DNA of 64,000 nucleotides from Cycas panzhihuaensis (taxonomy: Eukaryota; Cycadophyta): contig CM041465.1 in the NCBI GenBank assembly GCA_023213395.1, positions 179,993,741 to 180,057,740 of the forward strand, written 5' to 3'. Below the pieces are notes generated by a model. That model ran no database searches. It had not been told where the DNA came from and saw only the letters and a list, made by a program, of their open reading frames with translations. The translations under genes and the position numbers were made by a program. Positions 10,550 to 22,361 of the stretch are shown piece after piece; within the stretch, counting starts at the first letter, position 1, and every line of letters starts with the position of its first letter.

Positions 10550-10927
10550 TAGTTTCTTGAAACCCTTAGGATTTTAGGGATTTTAAAAGAAAAAAGTAAG
10601 AAAAAGAAAGAAAAGAAAAGGAAAAAAAAATCCTCTTGCTTTCATTGTAGAAGTTTGTATGAAAACCAGATACCAATATCATTAATCTGTGAACCTCTAA
10701 CCGAGCCTCCGGAGAGAGAGAAAGAAAATAGCGAAGGAAGATGGTCGATCCGGAACATAAAATGGAAGAAAGGTTCGTGAAAATGGAGCGAACCTCGACA
10801 AAGCTAACCGACTTGTGGCGCAGTTAGTTGCAACTTCTTCTTCAACATCCAAATGCGTAAATAAGGAAGAAGAAGAACTTGATGAAAGAGGAGATGAATG
10901 AAGAGTTGGTAGAAGACTAACAAGAAA

Positions 10928-11690
10928 ATGTTGAAGAAGATGACAATCCAAAGAAGATTTACACCTCCATTCAAGGTAGAGGCAAAACTTGAAGTGCCCA
11001 GCTATGATGGAACGTTGGATGCTGCAAAATTAGATAATTGGCTGGACCAACTAGAAACTTATTTCTCTATTTATGGGTATAAAACCAAAGAGAGAATATC
11101 TTTTGTTAGGTTAAAATTATCTAAATATGTATTAGTTTGGTGGAATGCATACATTAAATCCTATAATGTAAATGAAATCACTTGGCAACAGCTTTAAAAT
11201 CCTCATAAAGAAGTAATTCTATCCTATTGGATATGAAGAGCAACAGGATTAAATAGCAATATTACCGATGTGAAAGAGGCCAAAATGTCTAAGATTACAC
11301 AATGAATTTCAAAAGCAAGTCATTGTGTTGGGCATCTCTTTACCGGGTAAAGACATGATGCTAAAATATATTGGAGGATCGCATCAAAGATATTCAGCAA
11401 GAACTTCAACTATTTGAAGTCAAATCGCTCGACGAAGCCAGCAAGAAGGCGATTGCCATAGAAAGAGGAATAAGAAGGTTTTTGCCGAAAGGAAAAGGTT
11501 TGCACCTCCAAAAGGTAGCAACAAACCTGCCCGAGGAATGAAGTTTCCAAGTAAAGTTTGACAACAATCCATTAGAGGTTTTGGCAAGATGAAACAAGCC
11601 AATACCACCCAAATCAAAGTTACTTACACTCATTGCAAGCGAGGGTCACAACAGAGAAGACATTGGTTTCTACACCCAGAAAAGACCCAA
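10928..11690 (+). pseudogene. G1 gag (broken)
   Basis: Retrotrans_gag-type capsid protein. The open part (89 codons from 10928) reads as a typical plant gypsy gag: 'PSYDGTLDAAKLDNWLDQLE' followed by 'LKLSKYVLVWWNAYIK', with the conserved double Trp. Beyond a TAA at about 11195 fragments continue in other frames. A stretch rich in Lys and Gly codons near 11450-11620 may be what is left of the nucleic-acid-binding end; I see no intact zinc knuckle. ATG 10928 is the first usable start of this frame, but the natural start may lie upstream. Confidence 0.85.
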
Positions 11691-11829
11691 GAATAAGGGA
11701 AAGGTAAAGTTAAGACTGAAGGTAAAACTTTACTTAACTCTGTAAGTGATAAAAACGTTTGCAGCATTGAAGAAGCCAATGAGAAGTTGATGCTCATGGC
11801 TAATGAGGAGCTGTAGACAACCATCGCTA

Positions 11830-12210
11830 AGTTGATCTAGAGATTAGAGAGGAGCTCTTCATGGTAAGAATTCAAGTAAAGCAAAGCATGGTTGATGCCA
11901 TCTTTGATGGAGGAAGTCAAAAGAATCTAATCTCAGAAGCATTGGTAAAGAAACTGGGATTAAAATGCATGCACATCCAAAACCATATCCTCTTGGATGG
12001 TTGCAAAAGATTCGAGTTGCGTGTTACTCACCAATGCAAGTTTAAATTTACAATTTCAAAAGTTCATTGATGAAGTTGAATGTGAAGTAGTCCCTTTAGA
12101 TGTTTGTCATGTCATGTTTGGCGACCCATATCTCTATGATAGAGATGGAGTTCACCACAGAGGTCGAGAAAGATTCAACTCATCAAGGACGGGAGATCAC
12201 ATCTGATCAA
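11830..12210 (+). pseudogene. G1 protease (broken)
   Basis: Retropepsin-type aspartic protease. The active-site segment reads Ala-Ile-Phe-Asp-Gly-Gly-Ser-Gln-Lys-Asn-Leu-Ile-Ser (about 11890), with Asp kept and the following Ser/Thr changed to Gly. After a frameshift near 12000-12060 the second half reads 'ECEVVPLDVCHVMFGDPYLYD', the usual gypsy 'LLGRPW' region in altered form. Confidence 0.85.
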
Positions 12211-12294
12211 TGCATCAAAACCACAGAAGAAGATTTCTCTCATATCTTCCCAACAAGCAAAAAGATTAATTAATGCTTGTAGGAAGTTTATGTC

Positions 12295-13312
12295 ATGATG
12301 ATAAAGCCAAAGGTGGAAGAAAACGAGCAAGCAGAGTCCTCAATACAGGCACTGGATAGAAAGCAAGTGCAGCAAATTGAAGGCCTAAGGAATAGGTACA
12401 GTGATGTATTCCAAGAGCCGAAAGGGTTGCCCCCTAAAAGGGCAATTAAACATGAAATCCAGCTGGTTGCTGATTCACCTTTGCCGAATCTTAGTCTCTA
12501 CCGAAACTTAGTTTTGGAGAATGAAGAGATTAAGAGGCAGATTCAAGAACTCTTGGAACAAGGAGTGATTAAGCCAAGTTGTTCTCCATGTGGATCACCT
12601 ATTGTTTTGGTGCCAAAGAAAGATGGAGGATGGAGAATGTGCATTAACTACTGAGCTTTGAACAAGATCACCATAAAGAACATACATCCCTTACCACGGA
12701 TAGATGACTTGTTGGACCAGCTGCAGTCAGCAAGATATTTCAGCAAAATGGACTCAAATCGGGCTACCATCGTGTTCGAATCGAGAGGAGGATACTTGGA
12801 AGAAACCTTCAAATCGAAGCAAGGATTGTTCGAATGGTTGGTGATGCCATTTGGTCTATGCAATGCACCTGCCACCTTCATGAGATTGATGAATGAGGTA
12901 TTAAGACCCTTCATTGATGACTTTGTAATTGTTTATCTAGATGATATTCGATTTTTAGCCATACATGGGAGGAGCACCTCCAACATGTCGAGCAAGTACT
13001 CAAAGTCCTCCAAGAACAGCAGTTAAAACTAAATCTAAAGAAGTGCGAGTTTGGAAAGCAATCTCTCGTCTTCTTAGGTTTCGTGGTTGGAGGAGGAGAA
13101 TTGAAGATTAACCCAAAGAAAGATCAAAGTCATTCTCAATTGGCCTACACCCAAAACAACCATGGAGGTAAGAAGTTTCATTGGTGCATGTCAATACTTA
13201 AGGAAATTTATTTTGATTCTCTCAAATTGCAGACCTCTTCATGCATCGACGGAGGACATACAAAGTTTCATTGGGAGAATGAACAAGAAAAACTTTCGTG
13301 CTTTTGAAGCGT
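12295..13312 (+). pseudogene. G1 reverse transcriptase (broken)
   Basis: Gypsy-type polymerase (RVT_1). The linker and fingers are open for 119 codons from 12295, with 'LLEQGVIKPSCSPCGSPIVL' and 'PKKDGGWRMCINY'. TGA at 12652 follows, where Arg (CGA) is usual. The palm continues in frame from 12658 with 'WLVMPFGLCNAPATF' and the catalytic Tyr-Leu-Asp-Asp at 12934-12945. Just after it a frameshift moves the 'HLQHVEQVLKVLQEQQLKLN' thumb segment to another frame (about 12970-13030). Confidence 0.93.
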
Positions 13313-13339
13313 AAAACTGTGAGGCACCGGTGTTAGCTT

Positions 13340-13746
13340 TACCCTCACGCAGGCCATTTGAATTGGAGATTGATGCTTGTGCTATGCCATGGGAGCAGAT
13401 TGAAGCAAGAAGGAAAACCGATAGCTTACCATTCGTAGACATTCAATGGAGATGTCATAAACTACCCAACTTACGATAAGGAGCTCTATGCATTGCACCA
13501 AGCAGTGAAGCATTGGAGACCCTATTTGTTGGGAAAAGAAGTGGTCATCTACACCGACCACAAGCCTTTGCAATTTTTGTAGAGTCAGTCCAAATTGCAG
13601 CAGGCTAGGCACACGAAGTGGATGTCCTATTTGCAGCAGTTTCACATCGTAGTTAAATACAAGAAAGGAACGACAAATAAGATTGTAGACTTGCTGTCCA
13701 GACCTCCTCAACAGCAAGGTAATTCCAGTTTGTTGGTAGCTATGTA
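13340..13746 (+). pseudogene. G1 RNase H (broken)
   Basis: Starts with Glu-Ile-Asp-Ala-Cys-Ala near 13366, then shifts frame. Recognised by 'YPTYDKELYALHQAVKHWRP' and 'YTDHKPLQFL' followed by a TAG, then 'LQQFHIVVKYKKGTTNKI' and the terminal 'LLSRPP'. These are the standard plant gypsy RNase H words, with the second acidic residue in Thr-Asp-His-Lys kept. Confidence 0.9.
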
Positions 13747-13829
13747 ATTTCAACCTTTCTGCCATGATGAATATGTTGATTTGTATTTGAAAGATGAGGC
13801 ATTCAAGCCTATCTTTGGCTTCTGAAGAA

Positions 13830-15198
13830 GGAAAAGTAGTTACTGATTTCCGGTGAAGATGGACTTCTTTGTAAGCAAGGCAAGCTTTGCATTCCAAAAC
13901 ATATGAGACCGAATGAAGTGGATAAGAGAAGCTCACACCTCTCGAGTTGCAGGACACTTTGGAGTGGGAAAGACGTTGCTAAACTTACAACGATATATAT
14001 ATTGGCCAAACATGCAGCAAGATGTGACTACGATGACGAGGGTGTACATTCTGTAGCACATCAAAGCCGACCAATAGGAAGTTTGGATTGTACATTCCAC
14101 TTCCTGTTCCATCATGACCATGGGAAAGTATCTCCATGGATTTCCTGGGAGGACTACCACAAACCAAAATGGTATGGATTATCTGTTTGTTGTTGTTGAT
14201 CGGTTCAGCAAAATGGTAATGTTGATTCCCTATAAGAAAATACATACAGGAGAAGACATAGCTAGATTATTTTTCCAAAGATGTTTGGAAGTATTTTAGA
14301 CTTCCCAACTCAATCATTTCGATCGAGACAAACAGATTTCTAAGTCATTTTGGAAAACACTTTGGGGAATGATGGATACGAAGCTAAAGATGAGTACATC
14401 TTTTATCCTCAAATGTATCAGATCAAGTTGTCAACAGGACATTGGTACAAATGCATTATGAGGATACAATGCCAAGCATCCTAAGACTTGGGATGAAAGT
14501 CTCCCATACTTGTAATTTGCATTCAATAGAGCTATTCATAGCTCAACCCGTAAATCATCATTTGAGGTATGTTTGGGATTTACCGCAAGTCCTTTCGATT
14601 TAGAATTTTACGCTCAACTTTCGCAGAAATGGAAAGGAAGAAGAAGGAGATGAAAAGGCACAAAGATTCTTGGAAAGAATCGGAAAAATCCATCAACAAA
14701 GTTGAAGAGCTTCAAAAGTCTCAACAGAGATACAAGCAAAGGCCATGATGCACATAGAACCAGACCATTCCTTTAAGGAAGGAGATAGAGTTTGGTTGCA
14801 CCTCAAGAAGAAAAGATTGCAAGGTGAAGGCAAAAGTTAAAGCCTTTACGATATGGTCCTTTACAATTTTGAAGAAAATTGGGGAAAATGCTTTCACTTG
14901 AACTTCCGTAATTCATGAAGATGTATTCTCAGAGTGAATGTCAAGAATCAAGATGTTCGAGCCATCCATGTTGGATGAAGATGAAGACGTTATTCTACTC
15001 TTACCAAACCCATAGGAGTTGTAGATAGAGAAAGAGGAACCAATGCAAAATGATGGCATTCTTCAAAGGAAGCAGACCGAGACTCGAAGAGGCATAATCG
15101 AGTCCTTCAGAATTGTAGAGAAAGGACAAGTACCTAGCAAAGCAAAATGGTACAATAAGGTAACTAGGAAAATCAAATTCCCTCATCTACAACTATAA
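13830..15198 (+). pseudogene. G1 integrase and C-terminal region (broken)
   Basis: The Zn-binding N-terminal part is near 13860-14040. The core begins with Met-Asp-Phe-Leu-Gly-Gly-Leu-Pro in one frame (about 14136) and continues in another with 'GMDYLFVVVDRFSKM'. 'FDRDKQISKSFWKTLWG' carries the second Asp. The segment that should hold the catalytic Glu (about 14395-14440) is frameshifted and the Glu is not seen. The last frame (about 15000-15198) includes 'EKGQVPSKAKWYNK' and ends with TAA at 15196. That tail vaguely resembles the chromodomain ends of chromoviruses, but the key aromatic positions cannot be judged. Confidence 0.85.
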
Positions 15199-15232
15199 AG
15201 TTCATGAGGTCATAAACTCCTAAAAATGGGAG

Positions 15233-16403
15233 TTCTAATGCTTTGATCTTTAAAATACTCTAAATACTTTGTTTTTCATGTAAATGGTCTTTATGTAGTA
15301 GAAAATTACCTTAAAAAGGCTTAATAGTCTTCATTTAGTAGAAATATGCCTTTAAAAGGCTTTAAAATGTAAAACATGTATTTCTACAAGTGTAAAAGGT
15401 GCTATAAGCGCTACCAAGTCGCTATTAAGATGCTACAACTACTACCAAGGTATTACTAAGGTGTTACAACTTCTACCTAGGTGCTACTAAGGTGTTACGC
15501 AAGTGCTACTTACTACTGAGCTACTACAGTCGCTACGAGCTACTACAGTCACATGTAACTACTACAGTTACTACAGAGTCACATAGTCGCTACGAGTCAC
15601 ATGTCATACTGAAGTCACAGAAGTCAAAATGGTAAAATAACAAAAACAGAATGGTTTTGTAGCACAAACCAGAACTGTCATACGAAATTTGAGGAGAAGG
15701 TGCGATACATGTCCTCTACGTATTCAAAAAGGAAAACTCTAAAATAAAAGGATTTTCCCAAGATTTATTAAACCGTTTTGAAACCCGTTAGAAAACGGAA
15801 AAAACGGAAAAACGGAAATATCTCTCTCAAATGGAAACGCTTTTAAGCGAAATTCGAGAGAGGAATCCGGGGGATCTCGACAGAGATTTTTGACAGGAAA
15901 GAGAGGACGCCGCAACCCTAGACGCAACACAGAGCAAGATTCAAGGAAAGCGAAGAAATTGACTTTCCTAAGGAGAAGCTCCAAGTGTGGAAAAGCTGCG
16001 TTGGGAGAGAACACGGCTAAAACGCAGTTGGAAAAATCTGCGGGAATCTTGAAGGAACCCGGAAATCGTGACCAAGAAGAGAAGACAAAGAAAGAGCAAA
16101 GCCCTGAAGAGATGCTAGCCGCTTTTTCTTCACCAAAACGGGTTTTTGGTAACAAAAGACCAAAAACGAGTTGCAGAACTTGAGATGAGAGGTTCCAAAT
16201 AATGAGCGGCACTCAAGGAGCGCCCATTCTCATTTTCTCTCCCAAAATGTCAGCAGTTAGCCTTGTATGCTTAACAGAGTGCAAACAAAGGAGTTTTATA
16301 AGAAAATTCCAAAAATTTTTATTCTATGTAATAATATGTAAATTGATTCGGATTTTGTTTCAATTGGTTAAAGTTTTCACTTTCCCATTCAAGATTTAGA
16401 TCA
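15233..16403 (+). repeat. G1 3' LTR
   Basis: About 1.17 kb, matches 9390-10530. Preceded by a purine tract (AAAAATGGGAG) at 15222-15232. Confidence 0.9.
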
Positions 16404-17772
16404 TGCTCAATTGTTTCTTTCATTTTATTTCTAATAGAATGTAATTTCTCTTGGGGTGATATTACCTTTCAAATGCATAAACACCACTTCAATAGATTCT
16501 TGAACTCTTGTTTTCCCAAGACATGCAAATCATCACATAGTATTTTTATCTTATCAATGTTCCTAGAATGCTCCTTTATAGAATAACATGTTGAATCATC
16601 AAACTAAATAGAAGTAATTAAGATAAGGATTTTCAAAGGCTTCTCTGACCAAACAAAACTTGAAACAGGGCATGTCTTGCACAAAGTTGTGATTCCTTCT
16701 TTATTATTTCCCATTGTTTGTTTCTTAGCATAAACTAAAGTATTAGCTTTTGGATTAGTGTCTACATTTGTCTGTTGATGTCAATGGTAGGGTGCCACTT
16801 TGACAAATTTCAAGGCTAATTTCATGTATTTAGACAAAGGTAATGGACGTTGGTCTCATGTGTCACAACTCCCATGATGAAGAAATGCTTCAACTCTAAA
16901 TTTTCCTAATACCAAAAGGGGAGGATGTGCATATTTACAAATTATTTAGGGTGAAGGATACAAAAGTATGATGAGGATGCCATACAGTAGTTCTATAATA
17001 AAGTTGTATTAGATGCCACATTCTCAAAATATGAATGCATAATAATAAGTACATGCTCGATAAGAAAGCTTTCTCAGATGCCCATCTATTTTTGTTGTTC
17101 CATTAGGAGATGTTGCATTGTTATAGTCATAACCATGTAAAATTTTTTATGCCATGCCATTCATAATTTATAGACCAGTACTATGAGTGGAAGATTATAC
17201 TTGTCAAAAACTTCCACTTACAATGTAATGTGATCAACTCATTATTTGATTTCTATGATCAGAATCATTAAATTCTTGACTATGTCACTTGGGTGAATAC
17301 AGAGGATGAAGAAATCTAACTGAATTGCTATACGCCTATAAACACTAAAGGAAATTGATGCCAATGAAGGAGAATTGTAATTCTTAGGCCACCGAGAAGG
17401 ACAATCTCTGTAAATCTAAATAGATGGACGTAGAAATTTGATGGAAATTTGATTGACGTAGACACCAAATTATACTAACATAATGAATTAGCTTTAAATT
17501 ATTTTTCGTAATGTTTAAATATTTAAATATCTTTACTTTTAAGTTAAGATTAGGCCCTTTGTGTATTAAGCCCCCTCATATTATCCCTAGTCATTTGTAT
17601 TAAAAAGGGCTAAGGCTATTTTTGAGTTATAGGAGGATCGTTTGATTAAATAGAGAATGCATCTTCATTATACTCTTTAGTGTTCTTCGAAATGAACATT
17701 GTCATATGGAGTGATTCTGGCTCCCTACATAGTGTTTGATGTTTAGACTTGATTCACTGGCACTTCGTGTAG
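16404..17772. other. Copia-C interior between G1 and Copia-B
   Basis: AT-rich. The right 550 bp are the second copy of the repeat at 1-528. On the minus strand about 16480-16600 reads 'EHSRNIDKIKILCDDLHVLGK', which looks like a decayed Copia gag segment, but the orientation is opposite to Copia-C and there is no supporting zinc knuckle. Confidence 0.3.
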
Positions 17773-18262
17773 TGAAGAGAAATATATAACCGCAGAAGTA
17801 ATATGTTAATAGAACTCTAAACCATACAAATAACATAAATAAACTAAGCCTATAATAAAAAACACTAGGGGATTTTGGGTTAAGTATAGCCCTTTATTAA
17901 TCTGAGTAATAGCTAAAGAATTATAAAGATGAAAATCCTAACTTTTTTCATTGATCTATCAAAGACTTATCCAACTTCCTTATATGTGTCGTTACAAAAG
18001 AATATATAGGCACAACTTTACAAGATATTACCTTATGGTTTTCCAATATAATGGGCATAAACCATAGGCCAAAAAAGACCCCCATAAAATACCTAAAATT
18101 TTTTCTTAGGGACTCCCACCCCCAAAGCTCCACTTGAGAGGTCACTAAACCTCTAAACCACCGAGTCGAGGGCTTTGTAATAGGCTCTTGAATCCCCTAA
18201 AGAGGCTCAAGTATAACGCTTATACCAATGTAACAGTTATAAAGTGTTTAATATATCTAATA
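17773..18262 (-). repeat. Copia-B 3' LTR
   Basis: 490 bp; the adjoining plus-strand ATCTCCTACTTATTG is the complement of the polypurine region seen before the Copia-D 3' LTR. Confidence 0.9.
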
Positions 18263-18269
18263 ATCTCCT

Positions 18270-18920
18270 ACTTATTGAACACTTTATAAGAAACTTGCAT
18301 ACATAACTATTGAATAATTAAATCACAAACACCCATTATCTTTCTATACCATCTAAATGTTTCTATACTAATAATCTTACTCAATGAATCTGTAATATTC
18401 TCTTATGTAACAATTTTCTAGAAGTCCACCTTATGGTCTTGAACTATTTCTCTTATAAAATGGAATTGATCATCAATATGCTTTGACCTAACATGAAATG
18501 GGGGATTTTCATTAGGTAAATTACACATTAATTATTACAATCTATCCTCATAACATCCTGCTTATAGATGACATCAGTGCACAATCTCTATAACTAAATT
18601 GCTTCCTTGCATATATGAGTAGTTGCTATATACTTTATTTTTATGCTAAAAAGTTCCATAACTTGTTGTTTTTTGCTTATCCAACTGAGGATGCCATCAC
18701 AAAGGGTAAAAACATACCTACTTATAGATCTTTTATTATCAAAATATCTAGCCTAATCAGTATTAAAATATCCTTTTAGGTTTACTATTCTACTCTCTAT
18801 GACTTCTCCTTGGTAGTAAATTCTATAGTCTGAAGTATCCCATAAATATATAAAAATCCTTTTCACAGTTATCCAATGCTCCTTGCCTGGGTTTGACATA
18901 TACCTATTAACTACTTCCAC
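18270..18920 (-). pseudogene. Copia-B RNase H (broken)
   Basis: Minus-strand reading near 18440-18500 gives Asn-Pro-Pro-Phe-His-Val-Arg-Ser-Lys-His-Ile-Asp-Asp-Gln-Phe-His-Phe, the C-terminal signature of Copia RNase H. Stops are frequent and no long open stretch remains. Confidence 0.75.
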
Positions 18921-18939
18921 TACTTGGGTAATGTTTGGT

Positions 18940-19880
18940 TAAGTACAAACTATCATATGTATTATACTACCAACTATACTAGTATAAGGGATAAATATCA
19001 TGTATTCAACTTCTTGGTGAGTCTTTAGGCATTGTTCAATTGATAATTTTAAACCAATAAGAAAAGGAACATTAACTAGTTTATTATCACAAAAATTGAA
19101 CCACTATAATATCATCTCAATGTGTTACCTTTGGCTAAGACAAATCTTCCTGTTTCTCCTATCCTTTTCAATCTCAATACCCAAAATAAAATGCATAACA
19201 TCAAGATCCTTCATTTCAAAATAAGATACTAGTTGGTATTTTATAAGTCAGTTTATTTCTTTACTGTTATCAACTAAAAGTATATCATCAACATATAGAG
19301 CTAAAATAATAAAGTGATTACCAATTTATTTATAATAGACATAATAATCTACTTTATTATACACAAAACCATTTATCAATATATACGAACCAAACTTTTA
19401 TTACCACATTCTTGGTGATTGTTTCAAGCCATATAATGACTTCTTCAACTTACACACCATATTCTCCTTTCCTCTAACTTTATAGTCTTCAAGCTATAAC
19501 ATATAAATTTCTTCCTCTAGGCCACTGTGAAGAAACACAATCTTCATATCCATATGTTCCACATTAAGATCAAGGCAATTACTATAGCCAATAAAGATCT
19601 AAATGAAGCTACCTTTGTAATAGCAGAAAATACCTTATCAAAATCTAGTCCCTTGACTTGGGATCAACCTTTTACTACTAAGTGAGCCTTATACTTTTTT
19701 ACAATACCATCTGCCCAGAACTTCTTCTTGAAGATCCATGTGTTATTAATAGGTTTTTTATCATCAAACCGATTTATCAAATCCCACATATTATTTTTAT
19801 CTAAGGCCATCATTTCTTCTTCCATAGCCTTCATCTAGAGTTAGCTCTCTTTTGAATCTAGAGCCTCACAAACAATACTT
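18940..19880 (-). pseudogene. Copia-B reverse transcriptase (broken)
   Basis: On the minus strand the region 19400-19580 reads Asp-Met-Lys-Ile-Val-Phe-Leu-His-Ser-Gly-Leu-Glu-Glu-Glu-Ile-Tyr-Met and 'KLKKSLYGLKQSPRMW', standard Copia RT words. The catalytic Tyr-Val-Asp-Asp is intact at 19284-19295, preceded by Ile-Leu-Ala-Leu. The N-terminal part reaches about 19860. Confidence 0.88.
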
Positions 19881-20079
19881 AGATCATCATTTATAGTAAA
19901 TAAAATAAAAGATGAGTGATAAAAGTATTGGAGAATATACTTATAAAGTTGTCTTCTCTCATGAGGTAAATCTCCTTAAAATGTAAGGTTCTTGAGGTTG
20001 GGGTATCTTTATAACTAGTCCTTTCTCTTCAGTTGACTCATATTCTAATGTAAAATCTTCATCCCTCATCTTAAATAAT

Positions 20080-20930
20080 ACCTTCTTAGAGTCTTCATCC
20101 TTTGGTTCTTCATCCTACTTTAGAGACTTTAACTCCTCTCTAAAGACAACATCATAACTATATATAACTTTCTATATTTTAGGGTTATAAAGCTTATACC
20201 CTTTAATATCATCACCATAGCTAATAAAAATAGTCTTTTATACTTTAGAATCAAGCTTAATCCTTTACAGGTTAGGAACATGCATAAAAGCTTCACAACT
20301 AAAAACTCTAAGATGACTAAGAGATGGATTCTTATTAGACCATACTTCTTTAGGTATTTTATACACTAAGGTAGTCGTTAGTGACCTGTTTATCAGGTAA
20401 CTTATAGTTATCATAGCCTCAATGCATAATTTCTTCTCTAAACTAATAGCATTGAGCATTCTCCTTAATCTCTCTAATAAGGTCCTATTCATCCTTTTAG
20501 TAACTTTATTCTATTGTGGTGTATAGAAAGTTATCTTCTACCTTGCTATCCCACATTGCTTACAGAGTTGCTCAACTTCTTTGAGCAAAACCAACTGCTA
20601 TTATCAGTCCTCAATACGCTAATTTGCTCATCACTTTCATTCTTAACTAAGGCCTTGAATTCTTGTGATTTACTAAAGACCTCAAATTTTTACCTGAGAA
20701 AGTACAGTCATATATTTCTCAAGAAATCATCTATGAATAAGATAAAGTATTTAGACCCACCTAATGAGGGTACATCAACAGGTCCAAAAACATCATTGTA
20801 TACCAATTGTAGAATACCCTTTGTTCTCTTTAAACTTGAAGAAAAACTAACCCAATTCTATTTCCTATATATACAATACTCATAGAGATCAAAATCAAAG
20901 AAGCCATTAATTCCAACGATGTTGTTTGCC
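20080..20930 (-). pseudogene. Copia-B integrase (broken, Glu replaced by Lys)
   Basis: The first catalytic Asp is at 20792-20794 (context Asn-Asp-Val-Phe-Gly-Pro) and the second at 20603-20605 (Arg-Thr-Asp-Asn-Ser-Ser), 63 residues apart. After a frameshift the third motif reads Val-Thr-Lys-Arg-Met-Asn-Arg-Thr, with Lys (20496-20498) where the catalytic Glu belongs. The following 75 codons (20265-20492) are open and contain 'YLINRSLTTTLVYKIPKEVW' and 'LSHLRVFSCEAFMHV'. Confidence 0.88.
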
Positions 20931-20939
20931 ATACCTTTA

Positions 20940-21440
20940 AAGAATAAATTATGGAGGCCTTTCTCTCAAATGTTGTCTAATCTCTAATGCCATAATATAG
21001 TTTTCCAATAAGTGATACTTGGGTCTTGCCTATATTATTGTTACTTTCTTTAACAATTATATTACAACTACTAGCATACACCATGTTTGCATCAAGCTTA
21101 TATAATGTTCTAAATTAGACACCTCTTTCTAATACTAATGCTCCTCGAACTATTCTATAACTATCTTTATTAAAAATCACTTTTATCCATGCATCACATA
21201 ATGGCTAATAAATAATATACTCATAGCTAAACTAGGAATATGACTCACATCAAGGATAGTTTTAATCATTCAATTCATAAACTGAACCTTCACCCTTCTA
21301 CAACCCATAATTTTATATGAGTAATGATCTTTAAGGAGTACTTCACCTCCATCAATACTTTTATATTTACAAAACCACTTCTTATGGGAAGTAACATAAA
21401 GCAAAGCACTAGAGTCAATTAACTAAAACTTAATATTTGA
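20940..21440 (-). pseudogene. Copia-B protease and pre-integrase region (broken)
   Basis: Near 21390-21425 the minus strand reads Leu-Ile-Asp-Ser-Ser-Ala-Leu-Leu-Tyr-Val-Thr-Ser-His-Lys-Lys-Trp, a Copia protease active site with Asp-Ser kept and Gly replaced by Ser. The remainder is full of stops. Confidence 0.7.
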
Positions 21441-21449
21441 TAACTTACC

Positions 21450-22350
21450 TGAGGTTAACAAATAAACATCACCTTAGTTTCATTGGAGGCTTTTGCTACC
21501 ATGGAAGAAGTAGTTTTAGGTGACTTTCCGTTATTAACCTTGACTTGACATTGGTTCTTTAAATAGCTAGCATTAATACATCTCTAGCATATTAATAGGC
21601 CTATGCCTAAAATTTTAGATTTCCTTCTAGACTTTGACCATTTATTCCTAGGTCTTTATTAGCTATAATCCAACATTTGACCTCTCATTGTTAATGCTTC
21701 TTTTAAATAATCTTCAAAAGATTTTTGCTTTATCTCTTATGATAGCAAGGTGATAAAAACATCATCAAATTTTAGGGTATTAATAGCTATGCTACTAATC
21801 ATTATCACAAGATTATCTTAAGAATCAAGAAGTAAATATAGTAAGGTAATACACTTATCTTCCTCAAATATTGTTATCCTAATTGAAATAAGTTGGATCA
21901 CCACAGAGTTAAATGTAGTAATATGATTTACAATTATATCTCCATCACTCATCTTAAGTGAATATAACTTTTTTTGAAGAAATAGCTTATTAACCAAGGA
22001 CTTAATATGATATAGAGTACTTAACTTATTCTATAGATCTTTAATCATAGACTTTGTGGCAATATTCAACAATATTATGTCTAAAAGGAATAATCTTATC
22101 AAACTTATTACTTTAAATCAAGCTTCTTCTAATGTTCATCAGCCATATTTGTAGGATTTGTTTCTACTACAATGATCCATCGATCCTTCTTGACGAGGAT
22201 ATCCTATATCTTTAACTTGCATGATTCAAAGTTTTAGTCATTGAACTTTTCAATATCAATATTTATAGTTCTTTCTATGATCTTTGCACTCATGTTTACT
22301 AAACAATGCTCCTACTCACCAAATGGCTTTTTACAAAACTAAAACCCTTA
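21450..22350 (-). pseudogene. Copia-B gag (heavily decayed)
   Basis: Placed by position between the 5' LTR primer site and the protease. A decayed zinc-knuckle-like segment is near 21560-21600. No frame longer than about 50 codons survives. A primer-site remnant is at about 22351-22361 (plus-strand ACTTTGATATT, complement of a mutated initiator-Met site). Confidence 0.5.
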
Positions 22351-22361
22351 ACTTTGATATT

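Larger units (their letters stand above)
9390..16403 (+). mobile_element. G1, complete but inactivated Ty3/gypsy retrotransposon
   Basis: About 7.0 kb with LTRs at 9390-10530 and about 15233-16403 and a perfect 5 bp duplication TGCTC (9385-9389 and 16404-16408). The left LTR ends are not identical, so starts are good to about 10 bp. The order gag, protease, reverse transcriptase, RNase H, integrase places it in Ty3/gypsy (Metaviridae). All frames are broken by stops and shifts, but the motifs are clear. The LTRs are richer in G+C than the surroundings. Confidence 0.93.

Noticed and set aside
13382-13957. 191-codon minus-strand frame
   Set aside because: Antisense shadow of the G1 RNase H and integrase, which have clear sense-strand motifs.
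15739-16212. 157-codon minus-strand frame in the G1 3' LTR
   Set aside because: It lies wholly in the LTR; the matching region of the 5' LTR breaks it, and there is no recognisable domain.
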